DNA of 64,000 nucleotides, taken from the NCBI RefSeq assembly GCF_002140175.1, contig NZ_NGMO01000002.1, positions 18,906 to 82,905 on the forward strand, given 5' to 3'. Under the pieces are notes generated by a model. The model had not been told where the DNA came from, searched no databases, and saw nothing but the letters and a program-made list of their open reading frames with translations. This document shows, one piece after another, positions 29,695 through 39,599 of this stretch. The translations under genes and the position numbers were made by a program. Source of the DNA: Candidatus Enterococcus wittei. Its GTDB lineage: Bacteria; Bacillota; Bacilli; Lactobacillales; Enterococcaceae. Position 1 is the stretch's first letter, and each line of letters starts with the position of its first letter.

Positions 29695-30859
29695 TAGGGA
29701 CGGGTTGCTTTTTTAGTTTGTAATAGTAATCAACGAGATGATTCGGTGCAGCGTGTTGTTGTCGGATCATATTGCGAATCGCGAAATAGAGAATTTTTCT
29801 TCCTTTTGGATTGCCTCGTTTATTGATGTGATCTTTTCCAACATAGTTCCCAGATTGAAAACGACGAATATCAATACCGACGAATGCATTGAGCTGATTT
29901 GCGGTAGGAAACCGTCTGATATCGCCCAATTCACCAATTAAAAGAGCCGCAGTGGGCGCACCAATGCCAGGTATGGACTGATAGATTTCAAATTCTTCAA
30001 GTGCTTGAGCAGATTGAATCATTTGCGCCATCAAGCGTTCTTTTTGTTCGAGTAAATCTTGAAGGAGACGCGCATAGTAACACGTTTTCTGACAATGAAT
30101 ACTGGAGGAATCTACCACAGGATAAGAAGTTTGTGCATAAGCGAAAAGTTGATCCGCCTTCTGCCACGCTCTGTTATCAGAAATATGTTTTCGGGTGCTT
30201 TTTACCAAGCGATTTTTGATTTTTGTTCGAGTAGAGGCAAGCACGAACATGGGGTGAGGGAATGCCTCGATTAACGACAATGCGTAAGGAGTAACACGAC
30301 TGGAAAAGAAGTTTTCTAACTCAGGAAAGGTTAATTGAAGTGCCTGATGAAGATCCATGCGCACGCGAGAAATTTTATCTTCGAGTTCTTGATAAAAACG
30401 CGCAAGATCCCGTAGTTCCTGAAATACTTCTGCCTGATGTATTTTTGGCAAACGGGTATTTTTCCAATGAGTTTGCGCCAATCTATGTGCGTCGATTTTA
30501 TCTGTTTTCCAACTACGCAGTGTCCCCTCTTCCAGTTGTTTTTTTGCCTCCAAAGGGTTTAAAAGACAGTAGGCTAATCGGTTATCTTGGCAGAATTTTT
30601 CTAATGGACGAGAGTAGACACCGGTTGCTTCAAAAACAATTTCAGGTGTTTCTGGAAATGCGGTGATTTCTTCAAGTAACTGGCGGAACCCTTCTTGATT
30701 GTGAGAGACTTTCCCTTCTGATAGACAGTGTTGATTATGGTAAAGTACTTTGTAACTTTCACCTTTAGATACGTCAAAAGCAAAAATAAATGACATGCGA
30801 CTTCTCCTTGATTATTTGATTGAAAGTCCTTCACTGATTCATTCCGATTCGACTTTCCT

Positions 30860-30990
30860 TTACACGGACTCGAAGTCCCAACATACTTAAAACAGATTCT
30901 AGAATGACAGTGAGGGAGCTCGTTTTTTGATTCGGACTCAAGGTCCATGAGCGTATGTGCGAGCTTCCTTTCACTCCCACTATTCTTAGT
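30860..30990 (-). ncRNA. Candidate IS110 bridge-RNA region
   Basis: The roughly 200-base noncoding flank 5' of the IS110 transposase is strongly structured on the minus strand. A stem is formed by 30960-30975 (AGTGAAAGGAAGCTCG read 5'-3') with 30909-30922 (CGAGCTCCCTCACT), enclosing a loop with a GGACCTTGAGTCC hairpin. A second hairpin, GGACTTCGAGTCC, lies at 30866-30878. IS110-group elements encode a two-loop bridge RNA in this flank that pairs with target and donor DNA. The match here is by position and folding only; the guide segments cannot be assigned without the element ends. The remaining gap to purA holds only the purA promoter. Confidence 0.5.
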
Positions 30991-31144
30991 ATGTTTTATA
31001 TAAATTTTTTCTTATCTTCAGTATTTTTTCCTAGTCGCTTTTGTGATGTTTTAGTACCTCATTTTTTTATGTTATTCTAATTTGTTAGATCGTTCGTTTT
31101 TTAAGCGTTTTTATAAATTTATTTTAAATATTATTCGATTTTAG

Positions 31145-31173
31145 TTGAATAAACGTCTGAGTATTGATACAAT
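31145..31173 (+). promoter_or_regulatory. purA promoter
   Basis: TTGAAT (31145-31150), 17 bases, TACAAT (31168-31173), about 37 bases before the purA start. purA therefore has its own promoter despite the insertion sequences upstream. Confidence 0.7.
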
Positions 31174-31209
31174 AATTCAGGATTAAATAATATTAAATGA
31201 GGTGTTCAA

Positions 31210-32502
31210 ATGTCATCCGTAGTAGTAGTAGGTACACAATGGGGCGACGAAGGGAAAGGAAAAATTACTGACTTTCTTAGTGAAAACGCTGAAGTGATTG
31301 CACGGTACCAAGGTGGCGACAATGCAGGGCACACAATTAAATTCGACGGTGTTACGTATAAACTGCATTTAATTCCTTCTGGGATTTTTTATAAAGATAA
31401 AATTAGCGTGATTGGTAATGGAGTAGTAGTCAATCCTAAATCCTTAGTCAAAGAATTGGCCTATCTTCATGAAAAAGGAGTGACCACCGATAATCTGCGG
31501 ATCTCTGATCGTGCACACGTGATTTTACCTTACCATATCCAATTGGATCAGCTACAAGAAGATTCAAAAGGGGAAAATAAAATCGGGACAACAATTAAAG
31601 GAATCGGACCTGCTTACATGGATAAAGCAGCTCGTGTCGGTATTCGTATCGCAGATTTATTAGATAAAGAGATCTTTGAAGAACGTTTGCGTATGAATTT
31701 AGAAGATAAAAATCGCCAATTTGTAAAGATGTTTGATTCTGAACCAATTGATTTCGAAGATATTTTTGAAGAGTATTATGAATACGGACAACAAATCAAG
31801 CAATACGTAACTGATACTTCAGTCATTTTAAATGACGCTTTGGATGCAGGAAAACGTGTGTTGTTTGAAGGGGCACAAGGTGTGATGCTAGACATTGATC
31901 AAGGAACATATCCATTCGTGACTTCTTCTAATCCAGTAGCTGGTGGCGTGACAATCGGTAGCGGAGTTGGACCGTCTAAAATCAATAAAGTGGTAGGTGT
32001 ATGTAAAGCTTATACATCACGAGTTGGAGATGGCCCATTCCCAACTGAATTATTTGATGAAACAGGACAAAAAATACGTGAAGTAGGACGCGAATATGGA
32101 ACTACAACAGGTCGTCCACGACGTGTTGGATGGTTTGATAGTGTAGTCATGCGACACTCAAAACGTGTTTCCGGTATCACGAATCTATCCTTGAACTCGA
32201 TTGACGTATTAAGTGGGTTAGAAACAGTGAAAATCTGTACAGCCTATGAGCTAGATGGTGAATTGATTTATCACTATCCAGCGAGTTTAAAAGAGTTAAA
32301 GCGTTGCAAACCTATTTATGAAGAGCTACCAGGGTGGTCAGAAGACATCACAAACTGCCATACATTGGCAGAGTTACCCGAAAATGCACGTAATTATGTA
32401 AGACGCATCTCTGAGCTCGTAGGCGTCCGTATTTCCACTTTTTCAGTTGGACCTGACCGAAACCAAACAAATATCCTAGAAAGCGTGTGGGCGCAAATCT
32501 AG
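31210..32502 (+). CDS. purA: Adenylosuccinate synthetase
   Basis: 430 residues, full length. GTP-dependent ligation of aspartate to IMP in AMP synthesis. [10 protein letters not shown] (P-loop), [31 protein letters not shown] and [14 protein letters not shown] are all intact. It starts at ATG 31210 after a weak GAGGTG site and is followed by a terminator at 32582. Confidence 0.99.
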   Translation: MSSVVVVGTQWGDEGKGKITDFLSENAEVIARYQGGDNAGHTIKFDGVTYKLHLIPSGIFYKDKISVIGNGVVVNPKSLVKELAYLHEKGVTTDNLRISDRAHVILPYHIQLDQLQEDSKGENKIGTTIKGIGPAYMDKAARVGIRIADLLDKEIFEERLRMNLEDKNRQFVKMFDSEPIDFEDIFEEYYEYGQQIKQYVTDTSVILNDALDAGKRVLFEGAQGVMLDIDQGTYPFVTSSNPVAGGVTIGSGVGPSKINKVVGVCKAYTSRVGDGPFPTELFDETGQKIREVGREYGTTTGRPRRVGWFDSVVMRHSKRVSGITNLSLNSIDVLSGLETVKICTAYELDGELIYHYPASLKELKRCKPIYEELPGWSEDITNCHTLAELPENARNYVRRISELVGVRISTFSVGPDRNQTNILESVWAQI

Positions 32503-32581
32503 GCCTTTCAGTGAACTTTTGCTAACAGGAACATCCTGTTTCTTATGGATGAGCGAAGAAGCTGGAACACGTCATAAATTG

Positions 32582-32623
32582 GATAGAGGGTAAAACGGTG
32601 AATGAATCGTTTTACCCTCTATC
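32582..32623 (+). terminator. purA terminator
   Basis: GATAGAGGGTAAAACG and CGTTTTACCCTCTATC form a perfect 16-bp stem about 80 bases after purA; the T-run is weak. Confidence 0.75.
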
Positions 32624-32911
32624 TTTGTGATTAAAAAAAGTAAATATCGTTTCTTCTGTCTTTAGAGAGGAAGACTGGATAAATCATTTTTCTGTGCTAT
32701 AAGGGGGAATTGTGAAAAGTATTATCATTTTGTGGAAGAGACTTTTTGAATGTTCTTAGGGTCAGTTCGTAAACCTTAGGAAGCATCGTTTTTTCTTAGT
32801 TCAAATTTTTTTTACATTTAAATTTTACGTTTTTTGATTTACATAGAGTAAAGGTTGATGGAGGTAGTATCCGAGAGTTAGCTTGGGGTAATCTTGATAT
32901 GCTGAATCTAG

Positions 32912-32972
32912 ACATCTTAAAATTCTTATGGATTGGTTGATTAATTCATAAGAATTTTAAGGTGTTTTTTTT
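32912..32972 (+). terminator. Strong hairpin terminator
   Basis: ACATCTTAAAATTCTTATG (32912-32930) pairs with 32947-32965 (one G-U pair) and is followed by eight T. No gene precedes it closely, so it may end an unrecognised transcript from the 32640-32900 interval. Confidence 0.8.
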
Positions 32973-33343
32973 AATCAATATATTTTTAATACAGTGTGAT
33001 GTTATGTGCATATAGCAGGTTATTTCAAAAAGGATAGTTCTAATATTTTTCTGGAGGTAAAAAAACAGACATGCAGAAAATGGGATGCCCATATATTCTT
33101 AATTAATGATTTATATATATTTTTGGAGTAATTGGAATTACGAGGAAGCACTCAAAATTAACAAAGGAGTAATAGATTCAAAGTGAGAAGAAAAGCAATT
33201 ATAAACGTTGAATCATGAAAACCTTTTTGAAACCAAAGATAAAGGGGGATCTATTGTTAATTTATGTAAAGTTTATTTTACTGGTGTTTAAATTTGTAAA
33301 GGAGAATATATATTCAAAATCAGTGTGAATATAAAAAGAAAAA

Positions 33344-33676
33344 ATGAAAAAAAATATTGTTACATTTATTACCTCTATTTTCTTACTTTCAAGTTTGACA
33401 ACTATTTTAGTTTCCGCATCTGAAAATATTTCAAATGATAATACAGGGATTCAAGTCACCATATTGGAAAGTTTAGAAATAGTATCTCCGGCAGAAACCA
33501 TGCCACCTAGTTTTGAAATTAATGAAAAGCAACCCGATACTGGCGGATTACCTAAGACGGGTAGCACTCAATCATCAGTAGTTTTGTCAATTGTAGGTAG
33601 CCTTTTAATTGTATTCGTTTTGATAGGTATTGTCTGTCGTCTATGGCAAGGAAAAAAAGAAAGGGATCATAAATGA
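33344..33676 (+). CDS. Small LPXTG cell-wall-anchored protein of a WxL locus
   Basis: 110 residues with signal peptide, a short Ser/Glu/Pro-rich body of about 45 residues, LPKTG (69-73), one membrane span and a KKERDHK tail. Sortase would attach it to peptidoglycan. Such short LPXTG proteins accompany WxL-protein genes in enterococci and may help hold the complex at the wall. It overlaps the next gene by four bases. The ribosome site is weak (AAAAAGAAAAA), suggesting low expression or leader control. Confidence 0.85.
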   Translation: MKKNIVTFITSIFLLSSLTTILVSASENISNDNTGIQVTILESLEIVSPAETMPPSFEINEKQPDTGGLPKTGSTQSSVVLSIVGSLLIVFVLIGIVCRLWQGKKERDHK

Positions 33677-34692
33677 ATTTAAAAACTATTTGTTTGACAG
33701 GTATTGCACTTTTTTTAGTCTTACCTAGCTTAATTATTGGAAAAGAGGTAGAAGCAGAAGAAAATGATTCTGTTGGTTTTTCTGTTTCACCTATTTTCAA
33801 TGAAGCACAAAATAAAGAGAGTAATTTTTTTGATTTAACGGTAGTCCCAGACAGTGTTCAAGAGATCGGAGTGATAATCACAAATCAAAGTACTGAAGAA
33901 AGCAGTTATGAGATTCAAATTGCGCAAGCAAGCACCAATAAAAATGGTGTGATCGATTATTCCAACATGAAGGGCACATTAGCTAAAACAGTTCCTTTCA
34001 TAATCAGCGAACAAGCCTCTTTTGAAGTCAGTGTGAAAGTGCCTGCTGGAGAATCTAAAACAGTTCCGATTAAGATCAACATACCGAAAAATTCTTTTAC
34101 TGGGGAAGTATTAGGTGGCATTAATGTGACGAAAGATTTACCAGAAAAGAAGGCAAGTCAAATCACCAATCAATTTTCCTATGTGATCGGCTTGAGAATG
34201 AGAGAACGAGAGGAAAATCCAGAACGAAATCTTGTTGCAGGAGATATATCACCGACTGTTGTTTTTGGAGGTACTGGTATTGAGTGGCCAATCACGAACG
34301 ATCGATCTGTATCTATGGGGAAATTACAGGTTGATTCTGTATTAAAAAGAGAGGGAAAAGAAGTTGCAAAAGAGACGTATACAGATCGTGAAATTGCACC
34401 TGACTCGGTCTATCCATATAGCTTAAAGGTAGATAAAAAAGATTATGTGCCGGGAAAATATGAGCTAAATGTAGTCATTAGCGATGTGCAAGGGAATCGC
34501 TGGGAATTCAATGAGGCATTTGAACTATCTGAAAAAGAAGTAAAGGCAGTTTCTGAAGCAGCGATCCAACCGCAAGAAGATTCCAGTTACTTGCTATGGG
34601 TCTTGATAATCATTTTTATTGTCATTATTCTTCTTTTGTTGATTTATATCATAATGATGAAAAGGAGAAATAAAAAGCAGATAGAAGAATAG
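33673..34692 (+). CDS. WxL-interacting membrane protein (DUF916/DUF3324)
   Basis: 339 residues: signal peptide, an N-terminal immunoglobulin-like domain (FSVSPIFNEAQN... TNQSTEESSYEIQIAQASTN), a second beta domain (VAGDISPTVVFGGTGIEWPITN...), a C-terminal membrane span (about 302-325) and basic tail MMKRRNKKQIEE. In the family the first domain binds WxL domains and peptidoglycan. It lies between the LPXTG gene and the WxL genes in one operon. Confidence 0.9.
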   Translation: MNLKTICLTGIALFLVLPSLIIGKEVEAEENDSVGFSVSPIFNEAQNKESNFFDLTVVPDSVQEIGVIITNQSTEESSYEIQIAQASTNKNGVIDYSNMKGTLAKTVPFIISEQASFEVSVKVPAGESKTVPIKINIPKNSFTGEVLGGINVTKDLPEKKASQITNQFSYVIGLRMREREENPERNLVAGDISPTVVFGGTGIEWPITNDRSVSMGKLQVDSVLKREGKEVAKETYTDREIAPDSVYPYSLKVDKKDYVPGKYELNVVISDVQGNRWEFNEAFELSEKEVKAVSEAAIQPQEDSSYLLWVLIIIFIVIILLLLIYIIMMKRRNKKQIEE

Positions 34693-34721
34693 GTGGATTT
34701 GAAAACATATGGGGAGAGACT

Positions 34722-36941
34722 ATGAGAAGAAAGTTTACTTATCAAAAAATTTTCGTCACGATCCTATTAGGATTATTTTCAATAACTGTGTGGAATCATT
34801 TGATTGCAAAAGCAATTCACGCTCATGCAACAGAAATTACTCCAGCTGCTATTGAAGTTTTGGTCCCAGGGCAAAATCATGATACTGGGGAACATGATTT
34901 AGTGACAGAAGACTTTAAAGATCCAAATAGATGGATTTTTAGTGGCAGAGGGGTCGGGGCCAGCGATGCTGGATGGATTTCAGGAACTACCTATTTCAGA
35001 CTGCAAAATGGGAGAACCGATGCAACGAACGGGAGTGCTTCTTGGGGTATTTATGATGGGGGAATAGACTTTACCAAAGAATTTAAGATCAATATGTATT
35101 TAAGAACACTAAAATCTAGCAACCCAGGTGACTCACTAGGATTTATCTTTTCACCAGTTTCAGTGTCGAATATCAAAAATGGTGGTGCAGGCGCAGGGTT
35201 AGGGATTAGAGGGTTGCCGTATTCGGTGTTTGTCGGCAGAGACTTTTATTATAATGGGGCCAGTTACGGAGATATAAATAGGTATTATCCAAATCAGGTA
35301 CGAATTGCTGAAACAAATGAAAATGGGGAGATATTGTTGTCCGGTACGGCAACCACCGGTATTCGTCCAATTGGGTCAGAAAGTATAGTCACCTCTGGTT
35401 CAGGGGATATGATTACTATTCTATGGGAACCAAGTGGTCAAACCAACACCAACAACCAAACAATCAAAGGTTCTTTAACTGCTTTTTTCAGAAATACGGT
35501 TTTAAAGTATGAGCAAGAGTTAGAACTTCAAAGTAATATGAGTTTTGGGATCGTTTCTGCCACTGCTGGAGGTGCGAGTGAGATGTATGGGGATGTAAGA
35601 GACACGATTGTATCTGGTACTAAAGGAACTTCAACAGTAGAGGTAAATTATATAAATAGCCGCACCAATCAAAAAATAGTTGGAATGGATAAAACAACAA
35701 TCACTGCAAATATCTCTGATACGATAGGTATTAATCAAGCAGGGAATTCTAACGCAGATTATATTTTTGAAGCTCCAGCAGCACCGAGTGGCTATGCATT
35801 TGATCATGCGGATGGTCCGTTGACAGTTGAAAACTTCAAAGTGGGCACAGCGAATCCCAATCAATTGAACATCTATTATCAGCCACAAGAGGAAACGGCC
35901 TTACTTAGTTATCACTATCTGCCAGGTACACCTGGAACATCAACGATCCAAACAGCTGAGGAACAAACAGAAGTAGCTATTCCAGGGGATCAGAGTAATG
36001 GAACCTTTGTACAAGGAAACGCAGATACGAGTCTACCGCTAAAAAGAACGTTTAGAGGATTTTCAGGTGATGTTATCACTATACCTACTCAGTCGAATGA
36101 TGTTCCAATCGGTTATCAAGTAAGCAAAGTGCGTTTCTTTTCAGGAAACCAAACAAATGTACAAGAATTTGTTGGGACAGATGCTATCGAACAGTTACAA
36201 AATATCAATGCCACTTTCGTTTCGGGATTGAATAATATTGTTGTACTCGTCGAAGCGGCTCCTCAAATCGCAAATTTTAATTTTGTCTATGAACCAAGTG
36301 ATCCATCTGCTCCACCTCTGCCTCAATTACTCACTGTTACAGGGGTTACTGGTGGCGTACTAGAATATCCTAAAGATCAAATAATTGTTGCTTTACCAAA
36401 AAATTATGAAATATTATCGATCACAGCACCTGATGGAGTAAGCTATCCTACTATTGAAGATGTAGCAGCGAATAACCCTTATTTTTTAGCTACAGGAAAT
36501 GATTTTTTGATCAAGTTGAAATTTAAAGAATTCTTGACATTTTCTTCTGTGCCAAATCAATTGAACTTTGGATCACACAAGTTGTCATTATCGGATTTAC
36601 GAGTAAAAGCAGTCCATGATACTGCTTTTATAGTGACTGATACTCGCCAAGGGAGCCAGAACAATGGTTGGGTATTAAGCGCAAAACAAAATCAATCACT
36701 TATCAATAATGGTATCACTCTTAGTTACGTTAATAGAGGAGGTGATGTAATCGAGGTTAATGATCAATTTAACATCATTGAACGCAATAGACCAGAAAAA
36801 CCAACAGAAGAGATTATTTCCGATGAATGGAAAAATGCGGATAAGGGACTTTTTCTTGAAATCCCATCCTCAGAACAAAAAATCGGAAGCTATAACGGCA
36901 CCATAACTTGGAGTCTACAAAGCGTTCCGACACCAAACTAA
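34722..36941 (+). CDS. Large WxL surface protein with L-type lectin domain
   Basis: 739 residues. After a signal peptide (cleaved after about AIHAHA) comes an L-type lectin-like beta-sandwich (about 60-300; DFKDPNRWIFSGRG, TYFRLQNG, DSLGFIFSPV). MucBP-like repeats follow (VEVNYINSRTNQKIVGMDKTTI..., and a second near 385), and the C-terminus is a WxL domain with its two motifs WVL (W650) and WSL (W730). WxL domains attach non-covalently to the cell wall; the lectin part suggests glycan or mucin binding. It has a 29-base spacing to the upstream gene and is followed 45 bases on by a small WxL-like gene. Confidence 0.9.
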   Translation: MRRKFTYQKIFVTILLGLFSITVWNHLIAKAIHAHATEITPAAIEVLVPGQNHDTGEHDLVTEDFKDPNRWIFSGRGVGASDAGWISGTTYFRLQNGRTDATNGSASWGIYDGGIDFTKEFKINMYLRTLKSSNPGDSLGFIFSPVSVSNIKNGGAGAGLGIRGLPYSVFVGRDFYYNGASYGDINRYYPNQVRIAETNENGEILLSGTATTGIRPIGSESIVTSGSGDMITILWEPSGQTNTNNQTIKGSLTAFFRNTVLKYEQELELQSNMSFGIVSATAGGASEMYGDVRDTIVSGTKGTSTVEVNYINSRTNQKIVGMDKTTITANISDTIGINQAGNSNADYIFEAPAAPSGYAFDHADGPLTVENFKVGTANPNQLNIYYQPQEETALLSYHYLPGTPGTSTIQTAEEQTEVAIPGDQSNGTFVQGNADTSLPLKRTFRGFSGDVITIPTQSNDVPIGYQVSKVRFFSGNQTNVQEFVGTDAIEQLQNINATFVSGLNNIVVLVEAAPQIANFNFVYEPSDPSAPPLPQLLTVTGVTGGVLEYPKDQIIVALPKNYEILSITAPDGVSYPTIEDVAANNPYFLATGNDFLIKLKFKEFLTFSSVPNQLNFGSHKLSLSDLRVKAVHDTAFIVTDTRQGSQNNGWVLSAKQNQSLINNGITLSYVNRGGDVIEVNDQFNIIERNRPEKPTEEIISDEWKNADKGLFLEIPSSEQKIGSYNGTITWSLQSVPTPN

Positions 36942-36986
36942 AACGGATTATAAATAATATTAATTCAATATTCAGGAGGAAAAAAA

Positions 36987-37571
36987 ATGAAATTTTTAAA
37001 ATCAAGTATCGTATTAATGGCTGTAAGTGTAGTGGGAACTAGTTTAATTGGGGTTGCTGCAAACGCAGCAACTGTACCAAATGAAGAAAAAGATTCGAAT
37101 ACTGAAGTGTCATTCACTGACAGCACTGATCCAGATGCAGTGTTGAAATTGATCCATGTACCAGATGTATACAAATTTGAAACGAAATTAGATGCTTCAG
37201 GGACGTATTCAATCACTGGAGGAATTGTAGAAAATGACCGAAATATTACTGTTTTTAACGATAAATCTACGCAAGAATGGTCTGTAAAAGCTTCAATTGT
37301 GAATGATCAACTTTTAGGAAATAGCAAAGCAGCAACAGTTACAGCTTTCCAAATTGATGGCGTTGATTTAATGGGTGCATCTGCAACAGGTATTGTACAT
37401 CGATCAAATGTCGCACCAGATGTAATAAATAATACAGGTCAAATTTCAAAACCAGTGTCTGATGCAGGATTACAAATTGAATTCAATAATGCCAATATGG
37501 ATTTGAAAGCCGGTGATGTATTGACTGGCACGGTTCATTATCAGCTATTCAACACACCTGATGCACAATAA
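36987..37571 (+). CDS. Small WxL-like protein with degenerate motifs
   Basis: 194 residues with a good signal peptide ending ANA-AT. The body is a single WxL-type domain, but the motif positions read WSV (98-100) and YQL (185-187) rather than W-x-L. It starts after AGGAGG, which predicts strong expression. It ends the operon at a terminator. The changes may weaken wall binding or reflect a binding partner role toward the DUF916 protein; this is inference. Confidence 0.8.
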   Translation: MKFLKSSIVLMAVSVVGTSLIGVAANAATVPNEEKDSNTEVSFTDSTDPDAVLKLIHVPDVYKFETKLDASGTYSITGGIVENDRNITVFNDKSTQEWSVKASIVNDQLLGNSKAATVTAFQIDGVDLMGASATGIVHRSNVAPDVINNTGQISKPVSDAGLQIEFNNANMDLKAGDVLTGTVHYQLFNTPDAQ

Positions 37572-37624
37572 TTATTAAGATAAACTGAAATAATAAGTAT
37601 GTTTTCTGCCTTTTTAGGTATCAA

Positions 37625-37665
37625 AAAACTCCCAATATAATAAATTGAAAAATTTTGGGAGTTTT
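37625..37665. terminator. Terminator of the WxL operon
   Basis: AAAACTCCCAA and TTGGGAGTTTT around an AT loop. A second perfect hairpin (AAACCAGTTAGGTA/TACCTAGCTGGTTT with one mismatch) follows at 37710-37740 and may serve the convergent Mga-type gene. Confidence 0.75.
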
Positions 37666-38057
37666 AACATTTAGTTTTGGTAGAGGTAGAAACAATTGAA
37701 AATCTAGTCAAACCAGTTAGGTAAGCTACCTAGCTGGTTTAAAGGCGTTTTAGCTATTTTTTGTCTTCATCGTTTTGACACATAAATGATTCAACATACG
37801 ACTGATTTGTCAAAAAATTTTACATATGAAAAGATAACTTTTACCTGTTCAAAATAAGAGCGTTCATATTCATGGAGATCTCATTTCCTTTAGTTCTTCT
37901 TTTATGATTAGACTTTAAAATTGCTAAGTGTAACTTTTTCAAAATATTAAGCAATTGATCCATAAATTTTCCACCCATATTAATTACTGTAGGATCATTA
38001 TGAAGATCGATTTTTTGGTCTAAACTAGGAAGCACAGGTCTTTTTATGAGGGGGCTC

Positions 38058-39599
38058 TTACTGATTCATTATCTCTTTATCTTGAGTGTATTTAGTCGAA
38101 TAATCCGTTTGTCTAAGCCTATCAATCGTTTCTTTAAGGACAGTCCAGTCAGAAAGAGTGGGGATATTAGATAAACGGATTAATGAAAAATTTGGATCAT
38201 CTTTTACATTTATATCATAATTACTTACTACTAAATCAATATTATTATTAATAATATATTTCTGAGTAGGGGGAAATTCAAAATAATAAAGTATTTCGAC
38301 ATTTGTTCCTCGAAATAGTTCTGTTGAAGATACTAAAAAAGCATCTAAGCCAGCTCCACCTTGGAAAACACAAGCAATTTTTAGCTTTTTTTTCAAATGA
38401 TTGGCTTGTACAGTGTGACTTAATAAAGTTAACGTGACTGATAAATGATCAATATGCATAAATGAAAAATGCCTACTTTTCGAATTAAAATTTTCTAAGC
38501 GCTCATTCCATAAAAGATAGTCTGACTTAAATGTAGTCTCTACGAATGTCTTGATTTGAGGATCAACTAATTCAAAGCAAGGAGTGATCATAGATAATAG
38601 CCGAACATTGATTAAATAGCTGACTAACTTTTCTACGGAGGAATCTGTAAAAGTAGAAGGGGGATAAAAATTTCGTATAAAGCTCTGTGCTTCTTCTACA
38701 ATTGTAGGGTTTTCATCTCTTCGAAGAGTAGAAAACTTTTCTTTATCGTTTCCAAAGTAAGAACTATTATTTTCATAAGAAACGCAATGAAGTGAGACAA
38801 TAAAGGCCCATAAAATTTCTTTTTCTGGCAGATGTACGATCCGATGTTTAAAGAAATATAAATCGTGTAGCACCTTTGAGAAAGAAAGGTATCTGTTTTT
38901 TGCTATGATTTGTGTTTCAAGTATCTCTGGTAAATCAACAAAGTATGAGTAACGCCATCTTTTCTTGACGATACTTAACCATAAGGTCAACCTGAAGTGG
39001 CTATAATGAAGTTTTGAAGTCTCTAGACTTGCAGCCCATTCTAATAAGAGACTAGCATCTTGGCTACTATCTGAATCTAAAATCAGACTGTCTCCAAAAG
39101 CAGAGAAGAAAACAAAAAGGCTAAAACGTATATCCACTTCACGTCCAGTTAGTTCAATTGTGTTTGTTGAAATTGATACGGAATATGTTTTAAGAGAAAT
39201 ATTCATATGTTTGATCGTACGGAAGAGATGACTTCGAGAACAATGGAATTCCAAACATGCGCGTTGAATGGAATATTTTTTGTTCTCAATAATACTCCAC
39301 ATGATTCGAAATTCTAAAGTAGACATTGCTAAGTGCTGAATTGCTGAATTGATAGACACGTTTGGCGCATAAGTTATTGAAATTAAGTTTGCTTTGATTT
39401 GGATTTCAAATAAATCACTTGGTAATGTTATTTTTAATAAAGCTAATTCTTTTGTAAGAGTAGGCGAAGAAACGCCAAGTGATTTTGCAAGTTCCTGTAC
39501 GCTAAGATTTCTTTGTGATGCATTTAAAATCTCGAGTATCTTAACTTGTCGTGAGAACATCTTATCACGGTGTAAATTGATCGCTAGATTGTTTAACAT
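38058..39599 (-). CDS. Mga/AtxA-type transcriptional regulator
   Basis: 513 residues. An N-terminal winged HTH (LSVQELAKSLGVSSPTLTKELALLK) is followed by a second HTH (YSIQRACLEFHCSRSHLFRTIKHMNISL), a central PRD-like helical region and a C-terminal EIIB-like part (LKIACVFQGGAGLDAFLVSSTELF). This is the layout of Mga, which controls surface and virulence genes in response to sugar-phosphotransferase signalling. It is convergent with the WxL locus and could regulate it; the target is not shown. A short open frame at 37841-38035 downstream is probably not a gene. Confidence 0.85.
   Translation of the reverse strand: MLNNLAINLHRDKMFSRQVKILEILNASQRNLSVQELAKSLGVSSPTLTKELALLKITLPSDLFEIQIKANLISITYAPNVSINSAIQHLAMSTLEFRIMWSIIENKKYSIQRACLEFHCSRSHLFRTIKHMNISLKTYSVSISTNTIELTGREVDIRFSLFVFFSAFGDSLILDSDSSQDASLLLEWAASLETSKLHYSHFRLTLWLSIVKKRWRYSYFVDLPEILETQIIAKNRYLSFSKVLHDLYFFKHRIVHLPEKEILWAFIVSLHCVSYENNSSYFGNDKEKFSTLRRDENPTIVEEAQSFIRNFYPPSTFTDSSVEKLVSYLINVRLLSMITPCFELVDPQIKTFVETTFKSDYLLWNERLENFNSKSRHFSFMHIDHLSVTLTLLSHTVQANHLKKKLKIACVFQGGAGLDAFLVSSTELFRGTNVEILYYFEFPPTQKYIINNNIDLVVSNYDINVKDDPNFSLIRLSNIPTLSDWTVLKETIDRLRQTDYSTKYTQDKEIMNQ

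Larger units (their letters stand above)
28053..30796 (-). pseudogene. IS110-family transposase, 3' end displaced by insertion
   Basis: The protein carries the DEDD RuvC-like catalytic set (D8 in AFDVSKG, E56 in VFEATGVY, D99 and D102 in KTDKIDAHRLA). It also has the C-terminal Tnp domain (SIPGIGAPTAALLIGELGDIRRF, FVGIDIRRFQSGNYVGK...NKRGNPKGRK). After PVPKKE the reading frame enters the ISL3 element and gains about 24 foreign residues, ending at 29612. The true tail, KVATVACMNKLLKCMHSMVR... to the stop at 28053, lies on the far side of the insertion. It reads on in frame once the insertion and one 8-bp duplicate are removed. The truncated protein keeps all catalytic residues but is probably inactive. 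Confidence 0.85.
28000..31000 (-). mobile_element. IS110-family element split by an ISL3-family element (outer ends approximate)
   Basis: The transposase, its displaced 3' end and a structured noncoding flank mark one IS110-type element between dnaB and purA. IS110 elements lack clear inverted repeats, so the outer ends are only estimates. Removing the ISL3 insertion (28169-29686) and one copy of TTCCTTTT restores one open frame of about 405 codons. Confidence 0.75.
32503..33343. other. Gene-free region between purA and the surface-protein locus
   Basis: No convincing gene is seen. It holds two terminators (32582-32623, 32912-32972) and AT-rich DNA with scattered GGAGG-like sites before stop-rich short frames (for example 33053 and 33239). 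The last 40 bases lead into the LPXTG gene, whose in-frame upstream codons include stops, so its start is fixed at 33344. A promoter for the surface locus probably lies in 33000-33300 but no box pair stands out. Confidence 0.5.

Noticed and set aside
30340-30666. A 108-residue rightward frame opposite the IS110 transposase
   Set aside because: Antisense shadow of the transposase with no start signal.
37841-38035. A 64-residue leftward open frame between the WxL locus and the Mga-type gene
   Set aside because: No convincing ribosome site, composition like noncoding DNA and no recognisable motif; treated as chance.
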